Source: an uncultured Oscillospiraceae bacterium
Lineage (GTDB): Bacteria > Bacillota_A > Clostridia > Oscillospirales > Acutalibacteraceae
Assembly: GCA_910587995.1 (NCBI GenBank)
Contig: CAJUNS010000001.1
Coordinates: forward strand, 1-64,000
Direction: 5' to 3'
DNA: 64,000 nucleotides
Shown here: in pieces, positions 59,380 through 64,000 of the stretch
Layout of the letters: each line of letters begins with the position of its first letter
Position numbering within the stretch: position 1 is the first letter of the stretch
Made by a program: the position numbers and the translations under genes
The notes under the pieces: model-generated
The model's database searches: none
What the model saw: only the letters and a program-made list of their open reading frames with translations
Told to the model about the DNA's origin: nothing

Positions 59380-59439
59380 ATTTGCATATCCTTCGAAAAT
59401 CGAAGAGGGAAATTTACTTATAGTTGGAGGACAAGGAAA

Positions 59440-60270
59440 ATGGAATACGATAATCCCAACATCGGTGAGCGCGGCCTGATGTACGGCAAATGGATGACCG
59501 CCCCGGACACCTGGACCATCAGCTTTGGCGGCGGCGTGTACTGCTACCTAATTGCCGGCGAGGAGCGGGCGCTGCTGTTTGACACGGCCTACGGCATGGG
59601 AAACCTGCGGGCCTTTGTGGAAGGCATCACCCAAAAGCCTCTTTATGTGGTGAACTCCCACGGCCACTTCGACCATACCGGCGGCAATCCTTGGTGGGAA
59701 GAGGTATACGCCGGGCCGGGAGCCGGGCCGGGGATGAAGAAGGCATTTAGCCCTGAGATGCAGGAGGACTTTAACAAAAAGCCCTTCCCGGACTATAAAG
59801 TGAATACCGTGCGGGAGGGCTATGTGTTCCACCTGGGCGGCCGGGACCTAGAGGTTATTGAGATCCCCGCGCACCACGAGAGCAGCATAGCCCTGCTGGA
59901 CCGCAAGGGCCGGGCGCTGTACAGCGGCGATGAGCTGGAAGCCGGACAGGTGCTGCTGTTTGTGCGAAACCAGCTGCTGCCCCTCCGGGAGGTAGTGGCA
60001 AACCACAGGGACAACATGAAAAAGCTAAAGGCCCACTGGGATGAGTTCGACACAATTTACCCCGCTCACAACGGCCCCGGGCTCTATAAGAGTTATATTG
60101 ACGACTACATCACACTCTCTGATAACATCCTCGCCGGTACCGCGGAAATTATGCCAAATCTCGCTGGTTTTGGCTGGGGCCCCAGCGTGGAGGGCACGGG
60201 CTTTGCCGCCCTGGGCGAGATGGAACGGGCCCAGTATGGCGGGGCCTCCTTTATCTATGTGAAGGATTGA
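59440..60270 (+). CDS. MBL-fold metallo-hydrolase
   Basis: 276 residues, GGAGGACAAGGA upstream. Metal site VVNSHGHFDHTGGNPWWEEV (HxHxDH), EVIEIPAHHESSIALLDRKG, LYSGDELEAGQVLLFV and TIYPAHNGPG. General metallo-hydrolase of the glyoxalase II/lactonase group; substrate unknown. Monocistronic with its own promoter. Confidence 0.9.
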   Translation: MEYDNPNIGERGLMYGKWMTAPDTWTISFGGGVYCYLIAGEERALLFDTAYGMGNLRAFVEGITQKPLYVVNSHGHFDHTGGNPWWEEVYAGPGAGPGMKKAFSPEMQEDFNKKPFPDYKVNTVREGYVFHLGGRDLEVIEIPAHHESSIALLDRKGRALYSGDELEAGQVLLFVRNQLLPLREVVANHRDNMKKLKAHWDEFDTIYPAHNGPGLYKSYIDDYITLSDNILAGTAEIMPNLAGFGWGPSVEGTGFAALGEMERAQYGGASFIYVKD

Positions 60271-60414
60271 GGCGTTGAAACCGGAGCATGGATATGCTTC
60301 CCATTCTGCCAAAGACCAGCTTTTGGAGATTTCTCTTTTCCGGTTCATTTGTAACCCCCAGGAGACTGACCGGCTGGCAGGGTCCCGCACCGCTGCCCGC
60401 TGTGGCTTTCCGGG

Positions 60415-60456
60415 GAGTGTCCGTTTCGGAGAGCTTTCTGTGTGGTTGGGACACTC
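60415..60456 (+). repeat. Family 1 repeat, internally deleted copy
   Basis: Only 42 bp: GAGTGTCCGTTTCGGAGAGC joined to TGTGTGGTTGGGACACTC. The central GC hairpin is gone while both ends are intact. Ends 17 bases before the -35 box at 60474. Confidence 0.85.
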
Positions 60457-60473
60457 CCGCTTTCCGGCCTTTC

Positions 60474-60502
60474 TTGACAATACCTGGAAATTATGGTATG
60501 AT
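60474..60502 (+). promoter_or_regulatory. Promoter of the TIM-barrel isomerase gene
   Basis: TTGACA (60474-60479), 17 bases, TATGAT (60497-60502). About 70 bases before the start codon, which has AAGGAGGAA. Confidence 0.85.
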
Positions 60503-60574
60503 ATGAGTGGAATAGTATAGCTGTCCGCGCCCATTTTCTCCTGCGGACCGCTCAATTTTAAGGAGGAATCCCCC

Positions 60575-61462
60575 ATGAATGTAAACATTGGCACCTACTC
60601 CTTCGGCGGCATCGCCAGCTACCTGGGCCTGGGCCCCAGCCTAAAGGAAAAGTTTGAGACCGCCAAAGCCTTGGGCTTCACCGGCGTGGAGCTGCTGCCT
60701 GTAGACCTGGACAACGATGTGGAAGATATCAAAAAGTGGGCCCAGGAATGCGGCCTTGAGATCGTCTCCGTCCACGCCAAGCCCACTGAGGAGATTGTGA
60801 AGAAAATGGCCGCTCTGGGCGGCAAGGCCGTCATTTGGGCCAGCACGGACTTCTGCAACAAGGAAGAGGCCATCGAGGTGGCCCACGAGCTGGACGCCAT
60901 GGCGGAAATGGCCGAGCCCTATGGCATTAAGATCGGCTACCACAACCACAGCAAGGAGTTCTACATGGACCAGGGCCTGCCCCTTTTGGAGCATGTGGCC
61001 AACAACTCCAGCAAGTGCTATTTCCAGCTGGACTGCGGCTGGACCATGAACGCCGGTACTTACCCGCCCTCCTTCATCCGCCGGTATAAGAACCGCATTG
61101 TGGCCATCCACGTCAAGGAGAACGCCAAGGTCCAGGGTCCCGGGCCCCAGCCCCGGTCCGCCCACGCCGAAGGTACTCACGAGAGCCCCTTCGCCCATGT
61201 GAAGGAGATGAGCCTGGAAGAGCGCCAAGCCATGCTGGACCAGTACAATGCCCGCAACCAGAGTCCGGAGGGCAAGAAAAAGTTTGAGGTTCAATGCAAA
61301 ATCGGCGCGCCCGAGTCCAACATGGACTGGCAGGAGATTAAAAACGCCCTGGACGAGCAGGACTTCGAGGCCTTCTGGGTGGTAGAGCGCGAAGGGTTCT
61401 ATGGGGACCACGACCAGTGCCTGCGGGAAGACTGCGCGTGGATCAAGGAGAACATCCACTAA
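60575..61462 (+). CDS. Sugar phosphate isomerase/epimerase (xylose isomerase-like TIM barrel)
   Basis: 295 residues. LGFTGVELLPVDLDNDVEDI, IVSVHAKPTEEIV, GIKIGYHNHSKEFY, YFQLDCGWTMNAG and VAIHVKENAKV give the barrel and its metal ligands (Glu, Asp, His, Glu). Likely an IolE/IolH-like or ketose epimerase. Carried on one strong promoter without partner genes. Confidence 0.9.
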   Translation: MNVNIGTYSFGGIASYLGLGPSLKEKFETAKALGFTGVELLPVDLDNDVEDIKKWAQECGLEIVSVHAKPTEEIVKKMAALGGKAVIWASTDFCNKEEAIEVAHELDAMAEMAEPYGIKIGYHNHSKEFYMDQGLPLLEHVANNSSKCYFQLDCGWTMNAGTYPPSFIRRYKNRIVAIHVKENAKVQGPGPQPRSAHAEGTHESPFAHVKEMSLEERQAMLDQYNARNQSPEGKKKFEVQCKIGAPESNMDWQEIKNALDEQDFEAFWVVEREGFYGDHDQCLREDCAWIKENIH

Positions 61463-61586
61463 AAAGCGCGGCAAAGCCATAGCATCACAGGAGCGGAAAA
61501 ACTCGAAGCATGCAGCTGAACGCCAAAAGGCACAGGAAACGTCTTTGAAGACGCGTAAAGCCGTGCCACTGGCCCGGCAGCGCTTT

Positions 61587-61680
61587 TAAACGCAATAAAA
61601 CAGTGGGCTCCTTTCCCACACAGCCAGCCATTTTCCTATGTGGCTAACTGAGTGGAAGGAGTCCACTGTTTTTGCGTTTT
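61587..61680. terminator. Long bidirectional terminator
   Basis: AAAACGCAATAAAACAGTGG with GCTCCTTTCCCAC pairs against GTGGAAGGAGTCCACTGTTT and TTGCGTTTT. An inner hairpin CACAGCCA/TGGCTA. Serves the isomerase gene and rnmV, which converge. Confidence 0.85.
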
Positions 61681-61708
61681 GCAAAGACACGGCGGCACAC
61701 ATAACCTT

Positions 61709-62344
61709 TTATGGTAAGTAAGCCTGCTTTTCCAGCGCTTCCCCCCCGCCATCGCCGCTCCAGCGGTACAGCAGCGCCAGCGCTTCTTCCCGGCTATACA
61801 AACCGTTCAGCGCCGCCAGCAGCCCGTTGGCCGAAAGCCTCTCCGGCAAACCCAGCCGCTTTTGCAAGTCCTTTCTGCGGGCTCCGCTCTCCGCCCCGCC
61901 GCTCAGGCCCAAGTCATACAGATCCGCTTTTGTCAGCGGTTCTTTCTTCTCCGCCTCTTCCCCGCCGTCTATGGCGGCGCCCGCCCGGCGCAGGCAGTCC
62001 TCCAGCACCGCCAGAGTCATGCCCTCCACTCCCAGCTTGCCCTCTTTGGAGGGCTTGGCCTTCCGGCGCTCCTTGCCGGGCACGTCCGGGGTGTAGGCGT
62101 GCTTTACCTGATTAGGCGGCAGGCTCTGGCTCAGGCGGCTGCGGATGAGAAACCCCGCCCCATCGCTGTCCGTAAAAATGACAACCCCCCGCTCTGCCGC
62201 CAGCCTGCGGATCAGCTCCATTTTTTCCTGGTCGCGGAAGATTTGAAAACCGCCTGTCTCCACAATGATTCCTTCCACCAAACCGGAGAGCTTGGCCTTG
62301 TCCGCCCGGCCCTCCACCACAATGGCCTCCCGAACCCGGATCAT
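61709..62344 (-). CDS. rnmV: Ribonuclease M5
   Basis: 211 residues. N-terminal TOPRIM domain: REAIVVEGRADKAKLSGLVE (catalytic Glu), GVVIFTDSDGAGFLIRSRL (DxD), and AYTPDVPGKERRKAKPS. The C-terminal DUF4093 part is the RNase M5 partner domain. It matures 5S rRNA precursors at both ends. Its start overlaps the holA stop by four bases. Confidence 0.93.
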   Translation of the reverse strand: MIRVREAIVVEGRADKAKLSGLVEGIIVETGGFQIFRDQEKMELIRRLAAERGVVIFTDSDGAGFLIRSRLSQSLPPNQVKHAYTPDVPGKERRKAKPSKEGKLGVEGMTLAVLEDCLRRAGAAIDGGEEAEKKEPLTKADLYDLGLSGGAESGARRKDLQKRLGLPERLSANGLLAALNGLYSREEALALLYRWSGDGGGEALEKQAYLP

Positions 62345-63393
62345 CCTCTTGCCTCCTGCCCGGCCAGCAGCAGGCGGGCCACCAGGCTGTCCAGCACCAG
62401 CCTGGGCTCCAGCCGGGAGCCTTTTAGGGCCAGGTCCGCTTCCAGCAGCAGGTCCAGGTACCGGCTCAACAGGCTCATGGGCGTGCGCCCCACCGCCCGC
62501 ATGGCTTTTTCCAGGCGGAAGCCCAGCCGCTTATACTCCGGCGCGTATTCGGCGGGAGCCATGCAGGTCAGCCCGCTTTCCAGGGCCGCCTTCACCCGGA
62601 ACAGGTCCAAAAAGGAGTTGGCCATGGCCGCCAGAATGGCCACCGGCTCCTCGTTTTGATAAAAAAGCTGCTCCAGATGCTCATAGGTCTTTTCATAGTT
62701 GCCCGCCACCAGGGCGTTGGTCATCAAAAACACGGTGATCTCTGTGGTTTTCGGGGTCAGTTCCTCCACGGCCTGTACGGTAATCTCCCGCTGGCCCTGG
62801 GCCAGGGTGTAGGCGCAGAGCTTCTCCACCTCTCCCAACAGGGCGGTCAGGCTGGTCCCCGCATACTCCACCAGCCGCCCGGCGGCAGGCCCCCCCAACC
62901 GGCAGCCCTGCTTCTCCGCCTCTTTGGCCAGATAGCGTTTCAGCTCCCCGGGCTCACGGCGTTTAAATTCCACCACGGACCCTTTTTTCTCGCAGCGTTC
63001 CGCCAATTTTTTCCACTTGGCGGCTTTCCGGTCAAAGTCCAGGGTGGGGTACCACAGCACCAGCGCGGTGGTTTCCGGCAGATCGTCCACCAAAGCGCAC
63101 AGGCGGTCCAGCTCCTCTTGGGATTTCTCCGCCGGATTCCAGTCAGCCACGGCCACACATTTTTGCTCCGCGAAAAAAGGCAGGGCCACCGCCGCGTCCA
63201 CAATACGGGCCGCTTCGGCCAGTCCGGGGAATTCATTGCGGTTGAACTCCGGGAAATTTTCGCCCCCCGCCCGCTCAATCAGCTTCCGCGCGGCCCGCTT
63301 GAGCAGCAGTTTTTCCTCGCCGCACAACAGGTAGACCCCCGGCGCGGGAGCCGCCAGAATCTGTTTCAGTTGCTGCTCGGAGATGATGGGCAT
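62341..63393 (-). CDS. holA: DNA polymerase III subunit delta
   Basis: 350 residues from ATG 63393 (GGAAGGAG nine bases upstream). PGVYLLCGEEKLLLKRAARK is the delta N-terminal motif (YLL.G.E..L), with LPFFAEQKCVAVADW, LVEYAGTSLTALLGEVEKLC and VAGNYEKTYEHLEQLFYQNE further on. Delta opens the beta clamp in the clamp loader. The last residues fit the delta collar domain. Confidence 0.93.
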   Translation of the reverse strand: MPIISEQQLKQILAAPAPGVYLLCGEEKLLLKRAARKLIERAGGENFPEFNRNEFPGLAEAARIVDAAVALPFFAEQKCVAVADWNPAEKSQEELDRLCALVDDLPETTALVLWYPTLDFDRKAAKWKKLAERCEKKGSVVEFKRREPGELKRYLAKEAEKQGCRLGGPAAGRLVEYAGTSLTALLGEVEKLCAYTLAQGQREITVQAVEELTPKTTEITVFLMTNALVAGNYEKTYEHLEQLFYQNEEPVAILAAMANSFLDLFRVKAALESGLTCMAPAEYAPEYKRLGFRLEKAMRAVGRTPMSLLSRYLDLLLEADLALKGSRLEPRLVLDSLVARLLLAGQEARG

Positions 63394-63445
63394 AACGGAG
63401 ACTCCTTCCGGAAGATTTTGGGGCTGGGGGGCGGGCCGCCGGGGG

Positions 63446-63877
63446 TTAGACGGAGCACCCGCACTCCTCGCACTCAGGGATCTGCCCCACAATGGGCTCG
63501 GGGTCAATCCCTATGCGCTTGTAGTAGTCCGACACAGCGGCCTTAATGGCCTGTTCCGCCAGCACCGAGCAGTGCACCTTCACCGGCGGCAGGCCGTCCA
63601 GGGCCTCCATCACCGCCTTGTTGGTCAGCTTCAGGGCCTCGCCGATGGACTTGCCCTTAATCAGCTCCGTAGCCATGCTGCTGGTGGCAATGGCCGCGCC
63701 GCAGCCAAAGGTCATAAAGGAAACGTCCGTAATCACGTCCCCCTCCACCTTGATGTACATGCGCATAATGTCTCCGCACTTGGGGTTGCCCACCTCGCCT
63801 ACGCCGCTATAGTCCTCCATTTCTCCCACATTGCGGGGGTTTGCGAAATGGTCCATCACTTTTTCACTGTATGCCAT
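63446..63877 (-). CDS. nifU: NifU/IscU-type iron-sulfur cluster scaffold protein
   Basis: 143 residues from ATG 63877 (MAYSEKVMDHFANPRNVG). The three cluster cysteines are in GNPKCGDIMR, MTFGCGAAIATSS and VHCSVLAEQA; the Asp after the first Cys is also kept. A Clostridial-type tail ends PECEECGCSV with four extra cysteines nearby. Builds [2Fe-2S]/[4Fe-4S] clusters with a cysteine desulfurase, which is expected upstream but not visible. Confidence 0.93.
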   Translation of the reverse strand: MAYSEKVMDHFANPRNVGEMEDYSGVGEVGNPKCGDIMRMYIKVEGDVITDVSFMTFGCGAAIATSSMATELIKGKSIGEALKLTNKAVMEALDGLPPVKVHCSVLAEQAIKAAVSDYYKRIGIDPEPIVGQIPECEECGCSV

Positions 63878-63935
63878 ACTAATTCCGTCCTCTCTATTTG
63901 GTGTTTTGCAGGATTTCGACATTTTTTGCTGTCCG

Positions 63936-64000
63936 CTATTTCCGTTTATACTCCAGGCAGCCCTGCACCAGCAGGTTGATCACAAAGGTGGGAATGCTGA
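63936..64000 (-). CDS. C-terminal end of an unidentified protein
   Basis: The last 21 codons of a gene that begins beyond the right edge: SIPTFVINLLVQGCLEYKRK and stop. It is upstream of nifU on the same strand, 58 bases away. The tail is too short to assign and does not look like the usual end of a cysteine desulfurase. Confidence 0.5.
   Translation of the reverse strand, partial: SIPTFVINLLVQGCLEYKRK

Noticed and set aside
54947..59439. Integrated prophage or ICE at tRNA-Val
   Set aside because: No integrase, structural or conjugation genes and no att repeat seen, so only an island-like remnant is proposed.

Overview
The window looks like chromosome from a GC-rich, low-copy-repeat Firmicute of class Clostridia, probably an Oscillospiraceae/Ruminococcaceae-type gut anaerobe. 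This rests on the S10 ribosomal operon, strong AGGAGG Shine-Dalgarno sites, TTGACA-17-TATAAT promoters, fakA next to recG, an ECF module, rubrerythrin, a Clostridial NifU scaffold, RNase M5 and an SLH surface protein. The species call is an inference; no 16S gene is present. There is no CRISPR array and no intact transposase.

Layout. 1-3446 (minus): start of the S10 operon (rpsJ-rplC-rplD-rplW-rplB-rpsS) with its promoter and a ~390-nt leader. 3.6-6.3 kb (plus): a broken acetyltransferase, cinA and gluQ. 6.4-13.8 kb (minus): an AraC-type regulator; an envelope/toxic-anion type set (xpaC, GNAT, telA, lemA-like, TPM protein); a PfkB sugar kinase. 13.9-20.1 kb (plus): lipoprotein, fakA, recG, GH32 invertase. 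20.2-28.5 kb (plus): small housekeeping and hypothetical genes, including a YjbR-TfoX fusion, ruvB, glmM, a frameshifted methyltransferase and an rRNA methyltransferase. 28.5-35.3 kb (plus): the ECF energising module ecfA1-ecfA2-ecfT, split by aminoglycoside-adenylyltransferase and phosphotransferase genes, followed by an AviRa-like rRNA methyltransferase. 35.3-39.7 kb: potABCD polyamine importer behind a long structured leader. 40-46 kb: TIM-barrel isomerase, enolase, a hairpin-dense intergenic region, MBL hydrolase, serine hydrolase, rubrerythrin, Ogt. 46.5-54.1 kb: Nudix, a CMK-like/ApbE/NusG_II/Gx-transporter operon resembling flavin electron-transfer loci, then a two-component system with an HtrA protease. 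54.2-59.4 kb: HAD phosphatase, tRNA-Val and a compositionally different stretch with a decayed gene and a large LRR/InlB-like/SLH surface protein. 59.4-64 kb: MBL hydrolase, TIM-barrel isomerase, rnmV, holA, nifU.

The most unusual content is non-coding. Three families of short palindromic mobile-like repeats sit between genes: an ~85-bp family (eight copies or pieces plus a related left end), a 115-bp three-hairpin family (two full, two partial) and a 174-186-bp family flanked by TA (two copies). Several are placed at mRNA 5' ends or next to promoters. In addition there is a ~600-bp hairpin cluster at 42.0-42.6 kb and a candidate structured RNA ahead of potA.

Starts were chosen by Shine-Dalgarno position and ATGA/TAATG overlaps. 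All functions are from reading the translated sequence against known families; no database search was possible.
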